The notes under the pieces were generated by a model, which worked only from the letters and a program-made list of their open reading frames with translations, did not search any database and had not been told where the DNA came from. From contig NZ_JOEY01000011.1 of NCBI RefSeq assembly GCF_000718165.1, positions 124,001 through 188,000 of the forward strand: a stretch of DNA of 64,000 nt. Direction: 5' to 3'. The translations under genes were made by a program, and so were the position numbers. The stretch is from Streptomyces fulvoviolaceus. GTDB lineage: Bacteria; Actinomycetota; Actinomycetes; Streptomycetales; Streptomycetaceae. Positions 25,224 to 34,288 of the stretch are shown piece after piece (positions within the stretch are counted from its first letter, which is position 1; each line of letters opens with the position of its first letter).

Positions 25224-26381
25224 TCAGTCGTGCTCGCCTGCTGGGACGGGGTCGGGGGAGGGAAGTCCGTAAAGGCGGCGGGCGTTGTCTCCGCCCGCCC
25301 ACGCCGCGATCCGCAGCGCGTCCGGCAGGCTCAGTTCGTCGGCGTCCACCCGCTCCTGGAGCAGTTCGGCCAGACCCTGCCGGAAGGCCCGCGCGCCGAG
25401 TAGATGGAATTCAGCCACACCATAGGCGTCCGAGCTGTACAGCAGCTTGCGGAACGGTGTGATCTCCAGCGCCTCCGCCAGGATCGCCCGGGCCCGGGCG
25501 GGGCCGACGTAGTGCAGGGTGAGGCCCACATCCAGGTACACCTGTTCGAACACCGCGGCCAGATAGGCGGCCTGCCGCTGGTACGGCCAGCAGTGCAGCA
25601 GCAGAACCGGGACCGTGCCCGAGGTCAGGTGCAGCCAGTCGGTCAGGTGGGTGGGGTCCACCCGGTGCATACGGATGTCGCTGTCGCCCAGCCCGGTGTG
25701 CAGCTGGAGCGGCAGCCCCAGGTCCACGGCGGTCCACAGCAGGTGCCGTACCAGTACCGGATCGGCCAGGCGGCCGCCGTCGGCGAGCCAGCGCCGGGCC
25801 GCCTCGGTGACGTCCGCGTCCGTGGGGCGGGTCGGATCCAGATCGAACCCGGTCCGGTAGGCCGCGACGGACTTCACGGCCACCACGCCCGGCCGGCCCA
25901 CCGCGTCGAGGGCGGCCGAGCGGAACGTTTCGGCGTACTCGCCCGGCTCGACGCCCCGCGCCGCCACCGCCTCGGCGACACTCTCCAGTCGTACGACCTC
26001 GTAAGCCGTCCCGCCGGCGGCCTCCGCCAGCTCCTGCGGCGTCGTGATGCGGTCCGGCACGTACCCCGTGTCCACGCAGAGCACGTCCGTGCCCGCGGCG
26101 GTGAGGAAGCGGCGGTTCACCTCGTGCCAGCCGAGTTGGGACCTCCGTGCTACGTACTCCACCGCGGGGGCGTGGCGCGGCAGGTCCAGCAGGGGAGCGC
26201 AGTGGCGGCGGACCGCCACGCCGACGGGGCTGTCGAACGGGGAGATGCCGGGCCAGGCCGCGCCCTCGGTGATCAGCGACTCGAAGCCCGCCCGGTCGAG
26301 GTCGGCGGTCACGACACCGTGGCAGTGGTGGTCCACCAGCCGTACGGCCGCGAGCGCTTCATCAACAGGCCGTGCGCTCAT
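25224..26381 (-). CDS. Amidohydrolase (amidohydrolase-2/FluG N-terminal type)
   Basis: A 385-aa metal-dependent hydrolase with a TIM-barrel pattern: VDHHCHGVV near residue 17 (metal His pair), LPLQLHTGLGDSD near 225, VLLLHCWPY near 258 (His), and LLYSSDAYGV near 315 (final Asp). It starts one base after the stop of a glutamine-synthetase-like gene and is transcribed with it. The pair mirrors the two halves of fungal FluG and bacterial gamma-glutamyl-amide pathways, where the synthetase makes a gamma-glutamylated amine and the hydrolase cleaves the modified product. The substrate is unknown. Confidence 0.82.
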   Translation of the reverse strand: MSARPVDEALAAVRLVDHHCHGVVTADLDRAGFESLITEGAAWPGISPFDSPVGVAVRRHCAPLLDLPRHAPAVEYVARRSQLGWHEVNRRFLTAAGTDVLCVDTGYVPDRITTPQELAEAAGGTAYEVVRLESVAEAVAARGVEPGEYAETFRSAALDAVGRPGVVAVKSVAAYRTGFDLDPTRPTDADVTEAARRWLADGGRLADPVLVRHLLWTAVDLGLPLQLHTGLGDSDIRMHRVDPTHLTDWLHLTSGTVPVLLLHCWPYQRQAAYLAAVFEQVYLDVGLTLHYVGPARARAILAEALEITPFRKLLYSSDAYGVAEFHLLGARAFRQGLAELLQERVDADELSLPDALRIAAWAGGDNARRLYGLPSPDPVPAGEHD

Positions 26382-26382
26382 G

Positions 26383-27786
26383 TCAGTACTTCCAGCGGTA
26401 CGCCGCCGCGACCCGCTCGTCGTCCAGCCCGGCCACGGCCTCGATCTCCCCGAGTCGTACGGCGATCACGGCGTCGGCGAGGACCGGGCCCAGCGCGGCC
26501 CGCAGCCGTTTGTCCCCGCGGAACTCCTCGACCGCCTCGGACAGGGAGGTCGGCAGCCGCCGTACGCCCCGGGCCGCCGCCTCCGCGGCGCCGAGCCGGG
26601 CCGGATCCCCGGTGGTCTCCTCGGGCAGGGGCGCGGCCGAGGTCAGGCCGTCCAGGCCGGCGGCGATGAGGCAGGTCAGGGCGAGGTACGGGTTCGCGGC
26701 CAGGTCGACCGGCTTCACCTCCAGGTTCGCGGCCCGGGCCTGGAGGCCCGCCGTGCCCGTGACGACCCGGACGGCCGCCTCGCGGGTCTCCCTGCCCCAG
26801 GAGGTGAACACCCCTGCCCACTGGGAGGGTTTGAGGCGCAGGTAGCTGGCCGGGCTCGGTGCGGTCACGGCCGTGAGGGCGGGCAGACGGGCGAGGATCC
26901 CCGCCGTGAACGACTCGGCCTCGGCCGTCATGCCGTAGCGGCCCTTGCCGCCGGCGTGCAGGTTCACGCCGGCGCGCCAGGCGGAGAGGTGGATGTGGCC
27001 GCCGTTGCCGACGCCCTTGGCGAAGACCGCCGGGGCGAAGGAGACGGTCAGGCCGTGGCGCCCGGCGACCGCCCGGATCGTCTGCCGGACGAGGACGCTG
27101 CGGTCGGCCGCCGCCACCGGGTCGAGGGCGCCCACCGAGATCTCGAACTGCCCGGCCGCGTACTCGGGATGGAGCTGCTCGATGTCGATGCCCTGCTCGG
27201 CGCAGGCCGCCAGGAGGTCGGCCGCGTAGTCACCGAGCTCGACCTGTCGGGTGGCGCCGTACGCCGGTCCAGTGGTCGCGGGCACGAACTCGCCGTCGGG
27301 CGCCGCCCCTTGACCCACGGACCACTCGATCTCGATGGCCGCCTTGAACGTGATGCCGTGCCGTTCGGCGGCCTCGGCGACGGTTCGGCGCAGGACGGTC
27401 CGGGTGCATCCCGGATGCGGCTCGCCCTCCTGAGTGATCCGGTCGACGGGGGCCCAGGCCCAGCCGGGCTGCCCTGCCAGGACGACCAGTTGGTCGAGGT
27501 CGGGGTACAGGCGCAGGTCGCCGTCCGGGGAGCCGAGGACGTCGGTGGCGACGATGGAGTCGTTCGCCAGGAAGGTGTCGAACACCGGTGACATGCCGAC
27601 GCCCCAGGCCGCCGCCGAGGCGAGCTTCGCTGTCGGGACCGTCTTCACCCGGCCGACTCCGGCGGTGTCGACGTAGCCGAGGACGATGCCGTGCACGCCC
27701 CGCTCGGAGAGCTCGTCGCTCAGCGCGGTGGCCCGCTCCACGTCACCGGGGCGGCCGCCGGGGACGGGGTCGGCAAGGGTGGTCAT
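26383..27786 (-). CDS. Glutamine synthetase-like ligase (type I family, non-GlnA)
   Basis: A 467-aa member of the glutamine synthetase fold. Family signs are LRLYPDLDQLVVLAGQPGWA in the N-terminal beta-grasp region, FKAAIEIEWSVG (metal Glu), GNGGHIHLSAW (the His-containing metal/glutamate loop), SYLRLKPSQWAG and LEVKPVDLAANPYLAL (late catalytic region). It lacks the strict signatures of housekeeping GlnA and ends with VAAAYRWKY like gamma-glutamyl-amine ligases. It probably joins glutamate to an amine in a catabolic route, with the amidohydrolase one base downstream. Expression and substrate cannot be inferred further. Confidence 0.85.
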   Translation of the reverse strand: MTTLADPVPGGRPGDVERATALSDELSERGVHGIVLGYVDTAGVGRVKTVPTAKLASAAAWGVGMSPVFDTFLANDSIVATDVLGSPDGDLRLYPDLDQLVVLAGQPGWAWAPVDRITQEGEPHPGCTRTVLRRTVAEAAERHGITFKAAIEIEWSVGQGAAPDGEFVPATTGPAYGATRQVELGDYAADLLAACAEQGIDIEQLHPEYAAGQFEISVGALDPVAAADRSVLVRQTIRAVAGRHGLTVSFAPAVFAKGVGNGGHIHLSAWRAGVNLHAGGKGRYGMTAEAESFTAGILARLPALTAVTAPSPASYLRLKPSQWAGVFTSWGRETREAAVRVVTGTAGLQARAANLEVKPVDLAANPYLALTCLIAAGLDGLTSAAPLPEETTGDPARLGAAEAAARGVRRLPTSLSEAVEEFRGDKRLRAALGPVLADAVIAVRLGEIEAVAGLDDERVAAAYRWKY

Positions 27787-27837
27787 ACGTCCTCCACGAC
27801 GAGCTCGGTCGAACTCGGGCCGGAATCGGCGCCTGTG

Positions 27838-28650
27838 TCAGCGTTTCACGGCCACCGCGCCGAACTGCGGTACCACGACGGGGGAGTCGGGCTCGGCACG
27901 CCACTGCGAGCACGACACGAGACCCGGGTCGAGCAGCTCCAGCCCGTTGAAGTACGCGGCGATGTCCTCGCGGCTGCGGGCGGTGATCGGCGGCGTGGCG
28001 TTCTCGTTCCAGAACTTCATGGCCGGGACCTGGCCCTCGCCACCGAGGTCGGCGTCGAAGGTGGGGTGGGTCAGGGCCAGGTAGCTGCCGGAGGGCAGCG
28101 CGGCCACGACGCGGCGCGCGATGTCCTGTGCCTCCTCGGCGTCGAGCACGAAGTTGAGGATGCCCAGCATCATCACCGCGACCGGTTTGTCGAAGTCGAG
28201 GGTCTGCGAGGCACGTTCGAGGATGGCGTCCGGGTCGTGCACATCGGCGTCGATGTAGTCGGTGACGCCTTCGGGGGTGCTGGTCAGGAGGGTTCGGGCG
28301 TGGACGAGCACGATCGGGTCGTTGTCGACGTAGACGATGCGCGAGTCGGGCGCGATGTCCTGGGCGATCTCGTGGGTGTTCTCCACCGTCGGCAGCCCGG
28401 TGCCGATGTCGAGGAACTGACGGACGCCCTGCTCACCGGCGAGGAACCGCACCGACCGGCCCAGGAACCAGCGGTCCGCGCGGGCAATCTCCCGGATGAT
28501 CGGGAACATCCCGGCGACGTGCTCGCCGACCCGCTGGTCGACCTCGTAGTTGTCCTTGCCGCCGATCCAGTAGTTCCACACGCGCGCGTTGTGCGCCACA
28601 CCGGTGTTCAGCCTCGCCGACCCGCCTGCCGGGGTGTGGCTCTCGCTCAC
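27838..28650 (-). CDS. SAM-dependent methyltransferase (DUF574 family)
   Basis: A 270-aa protein of the actinobacterial DUF574/Methyltransf_19 family. Landmarks are VWNYWIGGKDNYEVDQRVGE (~residues 25-44), RQFLDIGTGLPT (SAM motif I, ~80), RIVYVDNDPIVLVHAR (motif II) and FDKPVAVMMLGILNFV. The GTG start follows GGAGCA. Family members are abundant in Streptomyces and their substrates are mostly unknown. A second member lies at 44806-45594. Confidence 0.88.
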   Translation of the reverse strand: MSESHTPAGGSARLNTGVAHNARVWNYWIGGKDNYEVDQRVGEHVAGMFPIIREIARADRWFLGRSVRFLAGEQGVRQFLDIGTGLPTVENTHEIAQDIAPDSRIVYVDNDPIVLVHARTLLTSTPEGVTDYIDADVHDPDAILERASQTLDFDKPVAVMMLGILNFVLDAEEAQDIARRVVAALPSGSYLALTHPTFDADLGGEGQVPAMKFWNENATPPITARSREDIAAYFNGLELLDPGLVSCSQWRAEPDSPVVVPQFGAVAVKR

Positions 28651-28761
28651 GACTGTGCTCCTTGCTCGCGCCTGCGGCCTTCGTCGCCATTGTGCCGTCC
28701 GATGATCAGCTTGTCCCGGAAACGGCTCGAGCGGAAGGGGCCCGAAGCGCAGGCGGGAGCA

Positions 28762-29571
28762 TCAGTCGACCTCGCCGGGGGTCGCGGCGGGCGTTCTGCC
28801 GGCCAGCACGTCCTTCAGCCGTTGCGTGCCCAGCTTCACCGCGTCCTCGACCGAGTCGCCCTCGTCGCCGTCGAGGCCGCCGGCCGTGACGGTGATCGCG
28901 TCGGTGCCGACGCGGACGGCGGCCACGTCCAGCGTGAGCGTGGCGGCCTTGCCCTGCACGGTGACGCGCAGTCCCTGCCGGGCGTCGCCCGCGTCGGGCA
29001 GCGAGGCCTCGATCACCCGGACCGTGCGCTGCTCACCGGCGGAGTCGGTCGCGGTGAACTGGTCGCACTTGACCGGCAGGGTCTTCAACCAGGTCAGGGA
29101 GGCGGCCAGTTCGGCCCGGCCGTAGGCGGCGACCTGGTGGAGGAGGCGGGACTGGTCCTCCTCGAAGCCCCTCAGCGCGGACGCGCCCGAGGGCTCGCCC
29201 AGCAGGTCGTCGCCGTAGAGCCCGTCGAGCAGCTTCTGGCAGTCGGCGGCGTCGGTCTTCGCGGTGAGGAAGTCGGCGACGTCGACCGTGTCGATGAGCA
29301 GGGAGTCGCGCCAGGTCGCGGCGTCCTTCACCTGTGTCCAGTCGTCCTCGATGTCGGCCTCGGTGATCAGGGCGGTCCGCGCGCCGGCCTCGGTGAGCAC
29401 TGCGGCAGGTGAGGCGGTCGGCGACTTCTTGGCGACGGGGGACGCGGCCACTTCCGCGGTGCTCGACCCGTTGTCGCCGTCGTCACTCGAACAGGCCGCC
29501 GTGGTCAGCAGCGTGCCTGCCGCCAGGGCCGAGGCGAGGAGTCTGACTGGTCGGGACGGACGTGCGGTCAT
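28762..29571 (-). CDS. Lipoprotein of unknown function
   Basis: A 269-aa secreted lipoprotein. Residues 1-27 are a signal peptide with hydrophobic core LLASALAAGTLLT and a lipobox ending TAACSS, so Cys27 would be lipid-modified. A Ser/Ala/Pro-rich linker follows, then a folded domain with two Cys (ADCQKLLDG and PVKCDQF) that may pair. The start at 29571 is preceded by AGGAGG. The domain resembles PknH-sensor-like or LpqN-type actinobacterial extracellular modules in style, but no firm family can be named. It stands divergent from the potassium channel gene. Confidence 0.75.
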   Translation of the reverse strand: MTARPSRPVRLLASALAAGTLLTTAACSSDDGDNGSSTAEVAASPVAKKSPTASPAAVLTEAGARTALITEADIEDDWTQVKDAATWRDSLLIDTVDVADFLTAKTDAADCQKLLDGLYGDDLLGEPSGASALRGFEEDQSRLLHQVAAYGRAELAASLTWLKTLPVKCDQFTATDSAGEQRTVRVIEASLPDAGDARQGLRVTVQGKAATLTLDVAAVRVGTDAITVTAGGLDGDEGDSVEDAVKLGTQRLKDVLAGRTPAATPGEVD

Positions 29572-29751
29572 CGCGGTGGCCTCCTGAGAACGGGGTGAGT
29601 TCCCACAGCGCACCATCGGCCCTGGTGGGCCACCAGCGCTCGGGCCTGTTCGGGTGAGCGCTGGTGCGACTCGAACGCTCCGCCCGGCGTGCCCCCGCCC
29701 GCCGCCGTGGCGACACTGTCCGCATACGGCACCGGACCCCAAGGAGCGACC

Positions 29752-30219
29752 ATGCTGCCCGGATTCCTCACCAGGGCGGTCGAGTTGCTGCTCGCCCGGG
29801 AGGGGCGCTCGCTCCACCTGAAGGCGGCGGGCGGTGCGACGGCCGTCCTCGCGGTGGTGATGCTCACCGGTTCCTGGGCGGTGGTCGCCGCCGAACACGG
29901 GGTGCGGGGCGCCAGTTTGACGTCGTACCCGAAGGCGCTGTGGTGGTCGATCGAGACGGCGACGACTGTCGGATACGGCGACTTCTATCCCGTGACCCTG
30001 TGGGGGCGGGTCGTCGGCGCGGTGGTGATGGTCGTCGGGATCACGACGTACGGCATGGTCACCGCGGCCACGGCCACCTGGTTCGTGGGCCGGGAGCAGC
30101 GGCGTCGCCACCGGCTGGCCCACGGTGTCCACGAGGCGGGCGCGGAGACCGTGCGCGCCCTGCACGAGCGGTTCGACCGGCTGGAACGGCTGCTCGACGC
30201 CAAGGGCCGGGACGGCTGA
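29752..30219 (+). CDS. Two-transmembrane potassium channel
   Basis: A 155-aa KcsA-type ion channel. The ATG at 29752 follows AAGGAG. The first helix is at residues ~27-48 (ATAVLAVVMLTGSWAVV). The pore helix and selectivity filter ALWWSIETATTVGYGDFYPV is at ~63-82, and the second helix at ~88-110 (VVGAVVMVVGITTYGMVTAA). The C-terminal cytoplasmic tail is helical and basic (HERFDRLERLLDAKG), as in tetrameric KcsA. TVGYGD is the K+ selectivity filter, so K+ conduction is well supported. It ends 5 bases before the convergent response regulator gene. Confidence 0.92.
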   Translation: MLPGFLTRAVELLLAREGRSLHLKAAGGATAVLAVVMLTGSWAVVAAEHGVRGASLTSYPKALWWSIETATTVGYGDFYPVTLWGRVVGAVVMVVGITTYGMVTAATATWFVGREQRRRHRLAHGVHEAGAETVRALHERFDRLERLLDAKGRDG

Positions 30220-30224
30220 GCTGC

Positions 30225-30932
30225 TCAGGCATCCGGCTGCGCGTGCCCGTGCTGCCAGGCCCAGGCCGCGATCTCCACGCGGTTCCGGGCGTCCAGCTTG
30301 AGCTGGACGCTGGACAGGTGCGTCTTGACGGTGGAGAGGGAGACGTACAGTTCGGCGGCGATCTCGGCGTTCGTGCGGCCGAGGGCGACCAGCCGGACCA
30401 CGTCGAGCTCACGGTCGGTGAGAGCTTCGGTGGGCGGCGCCGGGCGGGGCGGGGCGGTCGGTTCCGGGGTCGCCGTGACGTGCTTGAGCAGGCGCACGGT
30501 GACCGAGGGGGAGACCAGCGAGTCGCCGGCCGCGGCGGCGCGGACCGCCTCCGCGAGCAGGGTCGGCCCGGAGTCCTTGAGCAGGAATCCGCAGGCGCCG
30601 CCGCGCAGTGCGCCGTAGACGTACTCGTCGAGGTCGAAGGTGGTGACCACGACGACCCGCAGCGGATCGGCGACGTCGGGCCCCGCCAGCAGCCGGGTGG
30701 CCGTCAGACCGTCCAGCTTCGGCATCCGGATGTCCAGCAGACACACGTCCGGCCGCAGCTTTCGGGCCAGTTCCACGGCCGCCTCGCCGTCGGCCGCCTC
30801 GGCGACCACGGTGATGTCGGGCTGCGCGTCCAGGAAGAAGCGGAAACCGGTGCGGACCATGTCCTGGTCGTCGGCGATCAGGACACGGATGGGCGCGCCG
30901 GGCGGGGTGGGGCTCGTCATGGCTCGCATCAT
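30225..30932 (-). CDS. NarL/LuxR-type response regulator
   Basis: A 235-aa two-component regulator. The receiver domain is at residues ~15-130: IADDQDMV acidic pair, phospho-acceptor Asp in CLLDIRMPKLDG, conserved Thr in VVVTTFD, and Lys in FLLKDSG. A Pro-rich linker leads to a LuxR-type HTH (~170-230) with LTDRELDVVRLVALGRTNAE and TVKTHLSSVQLKL. Three nearby ATG codons (30932, 30929, 30920) are possible starts; GAGG favours the first two. Its partner is very likely the NarL-type kinase at 34289-35437, separated from it by the ABC transporter genes. Confidence 0.9.
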   Translation of the reverse strand: MMRAMTSPTPPGAPIRVLIADDQDMVRTGFRFFLDAQPDITVVAEAADGEAAVELARKLRPDVCLLDIRMPKLDGLTATRLLAGPDVADPLRVVVVTTFDLDEYVYGALRGGACGFLLKDSGPTLLAEAVRAAAAGDSLVSPSVTVRLLKHVTATPEPTAPPRPAPPTEALTDRELDVVRLVALGRTNAEIAAELYVSLSTVKTHLSSVQLKLDARNRVEIAAWAWQHGHAQPDA

Positions 30933-31001
30933 GCCTCAGGAAGTCATGGGGACGGCCCGCCGCGGTGTCGCGGCGGGCCGTCCAGCCGGTCGTCGGTGTC
31001 G

Positions 31002-33014
31002 TCAGTCCGCGCTCTGCGCCGGGTCGGCCGTCACCCGTCGCAGCAGCGGCCTGCTGGCGCCGATGGCGGCGAACATCGCCAGTGCCCCGAGCACCAGACA
31101 CGCGACCAGCTCCACGGCGCCGGAGGTGTTGATGCCGGCGCCGGCCGCCTTGTTGAGCTGGTAGGAGCCGTAGACGCCCATCGCGGTGGTGCCGCCCGCC
31201 AGGGCCACGAGGGGGAGGACCGTCTCGCGCAGCCGGGCCCGGTCCAGCACCCTCAGCGGGGTGCCGGCGAGGCGCAGCAGGCCGTAGACGCGCCGTCGGT
31301 CGAGGACGTTCGCGGCGGCGGTGAGGCCGGCGGAGGCGGTTGCCAGGACGAAGCTCAGGATCAGGGTGGCGGTGCTGGCCTGGGCGATGCGGTCGGTGGT
31401 CGTACGGTCGCTCGCCCCCGCGTAGTCCTGGGAGTACGGCAGCGTGCCCGAGCCGACGGGGGTGAGCGCGGTGACGGCGGTGTCGATGCGCTCCGTGCCG
31501 CCGGTGACGTGGGCGATCACGCCCGGGCTGCCGCCCAGCAGGCTGTCGAAGTCCTCCTCGCTGCCGACGGTGACGGTCGCGGTGACGCCGGCCCGGTTCA
31601 GCAGGGTGCGGGCCTCGGTGGCGGCCTGCCGGGCCTCGGCGGTGCCGACGGTGGTCACGGCGACCTGGTCCCGGTACTGCGAGACGTCGGAGCCCAGCAA
31701 GCTGACGGAGAAGAACCCGGCCGCGAACCCGGCCAGCACCAGACCGCTGACCGTGCGCCAGGCGCCGCGCGGGTCGTCGCTGAGCCGGCGTGCGGCCAGC
31801 AGGGTCGCCGGGCGGCGGGCGAAGCGGCCCACGATCCGGCCCAGCCGGTCCACGACCCACGGGCCGAACAGCCAGAACGCGCCGTAGAAGATGATCAGCA
31901 GGGCGAGCAGTTGGCCGGCCTTGAGCTGGCCGCCGCCGGCCGTGGACACCCAGATGTAGCCCAGGGCCCCCACGAACAGCACGAGCCGGATCATGCGGGT
32001 GCGCCTCGGGTTCGCCTGCTGGGCGACCCCCAGCGGCGAGGTCGCCACCTGGCGCAGCATCGACACCGCGCTGACGGTGATGAGCGCGGTGACCGCCAGC
32101 ACGACGCCCGCGAACCACGCCGGTCCCACCCACAGCTGCCCGGTGTACCAGGAGCCGACGCCGTACGGGATCTTCGCGAGGGCGGGCAGCAGCACCGCGT
32201 AGGCGAGCGCGCCTGTCAGCGCTCCGGCCGTGCCGACGGCCGCTGCCTCCACCGCGGTCATCGCGATGATCTGCCGTGGAGTCGCCCCGGCCAGCCGCAA
32301 CGCGGCGAGTCGCTGCTCGCGCCGGGCCGCCCCGAGCCGTCCGGCCGCCGAGGAGAGCACCACGACGGGCATCGCCAGCAGCACCACGCCCAGCAACGCC
32401 ATCGCCTGGTCCGTAGCCGTGAACATGCTCGCCTTGGTGCCGGTGAACCCGGAGACCACCGCTCGCGCGCTCTGGCCTCCGTCGAACCAACTCGCGCCCT
32501 CCGCGGCCGCCTTGGACATCGCGGGGTCGGTCGGCGCCCGGCCCACCACGGCGACGAGCTCGTCGGGCGAGGCGAGACCGGCCGCGCCGATCGTGCCGTA
32601 CGACGAGACCTTCGGGAGCCGATCGGCCAGTTGGCTCGCGGGCAGCTTGTGCAGCAGCTCGGCCAGGGCGGGGGAGACGTACACCTCACCCTTCTTCGGG
32701 AAGGCGTTGAGGCCGGGCGGTGCGGGGGTCGCAGCGCGGTCGGGCAGCTGGGCCAGGGAGACGACGGTGAGGGGTTCATGGCGGACGTAGGTCGTGGCGA
32801 GTGCCTGGACGGCGGTGCCGTGCTTGTCGGCCTGGGGCGTGCGCCAGGCGGTGTGGTCGGCGCGGGTGCCGGAGCCGAGCGAGGCGGCGATCATCACCAG
32901 CATCACGAACGCGCCGACGGCGGCGGCGCCGGCCGCCAGCAGCTGGCTCTGCAGGCCGCGGCGGCCGGAGGACCGGGCGAGGTGCCAGGTCAGGGGCAGG
33001 ACGGAGGTGCGCAT
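31002..33014 (-). CDS. ABC transporter permease (FtsX-like, MacB type)
   Basis: A 670-aa integral membrane protein with ten or so predicted helices in two FtsX-like halves. An N-terminal anchor helix (QLLAAGAAAVGAFVMLVMIA) is followed by a large extracellular region (~residues 50-200), a helix bundle (~210-330), a central pair of helices, a second extracellular region and a final helix bundle ending at ~665. This is the layout of MacB/BceB-type exporters or mechanotransmitters. It follows the ATP-binding gene by 28 bases, in the order ATPase then permease. A role in resistance to, or sensing of, envelope-active peptides is likely because of the adjoining two-component genes. Confidence 0.87.
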   Translation of the reverse strand: MRTSVLPLTWHLARSSGRRGLQSQLLAAGAAAVGAFVMLVMIAASLGSGTRADHTAWRTPQADKHGTAVQALATTYVRHEPLTVVSLAQLPDRAATPAPPGLNAFPKKGEVYVSPALAELLHKLPASQLADRLPKVSSYGTIGAAGLASPDELVAVVGRAPTDPAMSKAAAEGASWFDGGQSARAVVSGFTGTKASMFTATDQAMALLGVVLLAMPVVVLSSAAGRLGAARREQRLAALRLAGATPRQIIAMTAVEAAAVGTAGALTGALAYAVLLPALAKIPYGVGSWYTGQLWVGPAWFAGVVLAVTALITVSAVSMLRQVATSPLGVAQQANPRRTRMIRLVLFVGALGYIWVSTAGGGQLKAGQLLALLIIFYGAFWLFGPWVVDRLGRIVGRFARRPATLLAARRLSDDPRGAWRTVSGLVLAGFAAGFFSVSLLGSDVSQYRDQVAVTTVGTAEARQAATEARTLLNRAGVTATVTVGSEEDFDSLLGGSPGVIAHVTGGTERIDTAVTALTPVGSGTLPYSQDYAGASDRTTTDRIAQASTATLILSFVLATASAGLTAAANVLDRRRVYGLLRLAGTPLRVLDRARLRETVLPLVALAGGTTAMGVYGSYQLNKAAGAGINTSGAVELVACLVLGALAMFAAIGASRPLLRRVTADPAQSAD

Positions 33015-33042
33015 GTCGGGGCTCCTGAAGTACGCGGTCGGC

Positions 33043-33726
33043 TCAGGCGACCGTGTACTGGCTGTAGTTGCTGATCAGGCCGTCGCGGACGTGGAGGATG
33101 TGGTCGCAGTGGGCGGCGACGTCGGCGTCGTGGGTGACCATCACCAGGGCGGCGCCCTGTTCGCGGGTGACCGAGGTCAGCAGCCGGATCACCTCCGTGC
33201 TGGTGGCCTGGTCCAGGGCGCCGGTCGGTTCGTCGGCGAAGACCACGTCCGGTTCGACGGCCAGGGCGCGGGCGATGGCGACCCGCTGGGCCTGTCCGCC
33301 GGACAGCTGGCCGGGGCGGCGGCCCTCCAGCCCGTCGAGGCCCAGCGGCGCGAACCAGCGGCGGGCCCGCTTCACCGCCTGACGGCGGGGCGTGCCCTCC
33401 AGCATCAGCGGCAGGGCGACGTTCTCCTCGGCGGGCAGCTCGGGCAGCAGCTGGCCGGACTGGAAGACGAACCCGAAGCGCTTGCGGCGCAGGGCGCTGA
33501 GCTTGTTCTCGCCGAGATTGTCGATGCGCTCGCCGCGCAGCAGGACCTGCCCGCCGTCGGGACGGACGATCCCCGCGAGGGTGTGGAGGAGGGTGGACTT
33601 GCCGGACCCGGACGGGCCCATGATCGCCAGCGAGTCGCGCTCGCGGACCTCGACGTCCACGCCCGCCAGGGCGGTGGTGGAGCCGTACTTCTTGACGAGG
33701 CCGTGACCGGCCAGAACGGAGTGCAT
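33043..33726 (-). CDS. ABC transporter ATP-binding protein (MacB/LolD type)
   Basis: A 227-aa ATPase with Walker A GPSGSGKSTLLH (~residue 38), Q-loop FVFQSGQLLPELPAEENVAL, ABC signature LSGGQAQRVAIARAL (~143), Walker B VVFADEPTGALD and switch His in VMVTHDADVA. The hallmark SGQLLP/PAEENV region is typical of the LolD/MacB subfamily that works with FtsX-like permeases. GTG at 33729 directly before the ATG could also serve as start. It lies between the small DUF4333 gene (17-20 bases upstream) and the permease. Confidence 0.93.
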   Translation of the reverse strand: MHSVLAGHGLVKKYGSTTALAGVDVEVRERDSLAIMGPSGSGKSTLLHTLAGIVRPDGGQVLLRGERIDNLGENKLSALRRKRFGFVFQSGQLLPELPAEENVALPLMLEGTPRRQAVKRARRWFAPLGLDGLEGRRPGQLSGGQAQRVAIARALAVEPDVVFADEPTGALDQATSTEVIRLLTSVTREQGAALVMVTHDADVAAHCDHILHVRDGLISNYSQYTVA

Positions 33727-33745
33727 CACGGGAACCGGTCCTCTT

Positions 33746-34114
33746 CTAGCGCTCGAACTTCCAGGTCACGGAGTCGGCCGCGGCTTTGACCACGGTGACG
33801 GGGATGTCGACGGACCCGCCGTCGCTCTTCTTGCCGGTGCAGGTGACGGAGGCCCCGGCGACGGCCTTCAGCCCGGTCGGGCAGGAGACGTCGGTGACCT
33901 TCGTCCCGACCCAGGGCAGGGGGTGGTACTTGCTCTGGGTGCGGCCCTCGACGATGTTCGCCGCGAGTGCCTTGTGACCGCCGACGGCCACGGTGTCCTG
34001 CGCGTCCAGCACGGTGGTCGACTCGGTTCCGGACAGCAGGTGCGTACCGACTCCGAAGAGGGCGGCCACGCCGACCGCTCCGCCGATGGCACCGACGACG
34101 AACTTGCGTTGCAT
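33746..34114 (-). CDS. DUF4333-type exported protein
   Basis: A 122-aa protein with an N-terminal membrane helix (VVGAIGGAVGVAALFGVG, residues ~5-22) and an extracellular domain of ~95 residues with two Cys (VSCPTGLKA and VTCTGKK), probably a disulfide. The pattern matches actinobacterial DUF4333 proteins, small exported modules of unknown role. It is the first gene of the minus-strand ABC exporter operon and is divergent from the histidine kinase, so it may be a sensor or accessory subunit of the exporter. The start at 34114 has AGGAG 7-8 bases upstream. Confidence 0.78.
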   Translation of the reverse strand: MQRKFVVGAIGGAVGVAALFGVGTHLLSGTESTTVLDAQDTVAVGGHKALAANIVEGRTQSKYHPLPWVGTKVTDVSCPTGLKAVAGASVTCTGKKSDGGSVDIPVTVVKAAADSVTWKFER

Positions 34115-34288
34115 CACGAACTCCTGAGGTTGGGGGAGGAAGTGGCTCCGTGAGGAGGTGGCTCCACCCTCGCCCGTGGGCGCGGGCGCCCGCCTCGGCC
34201 ATAAGGCCAAGGTCGTCAGGCTCGGGGCGGCGTGCCCTCGACCGTTCGGCCGATCCCGCCCGGGCCCGCGCCGCATACGGTGAACAGC

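Noticed and set aside
29664..33074. An 1136-codon plus-strand frame opposite the ABC exporter and response regulator
   Set aside because: It is the mirror of four well-supported minus-strand genes and shows no domain or credible start.
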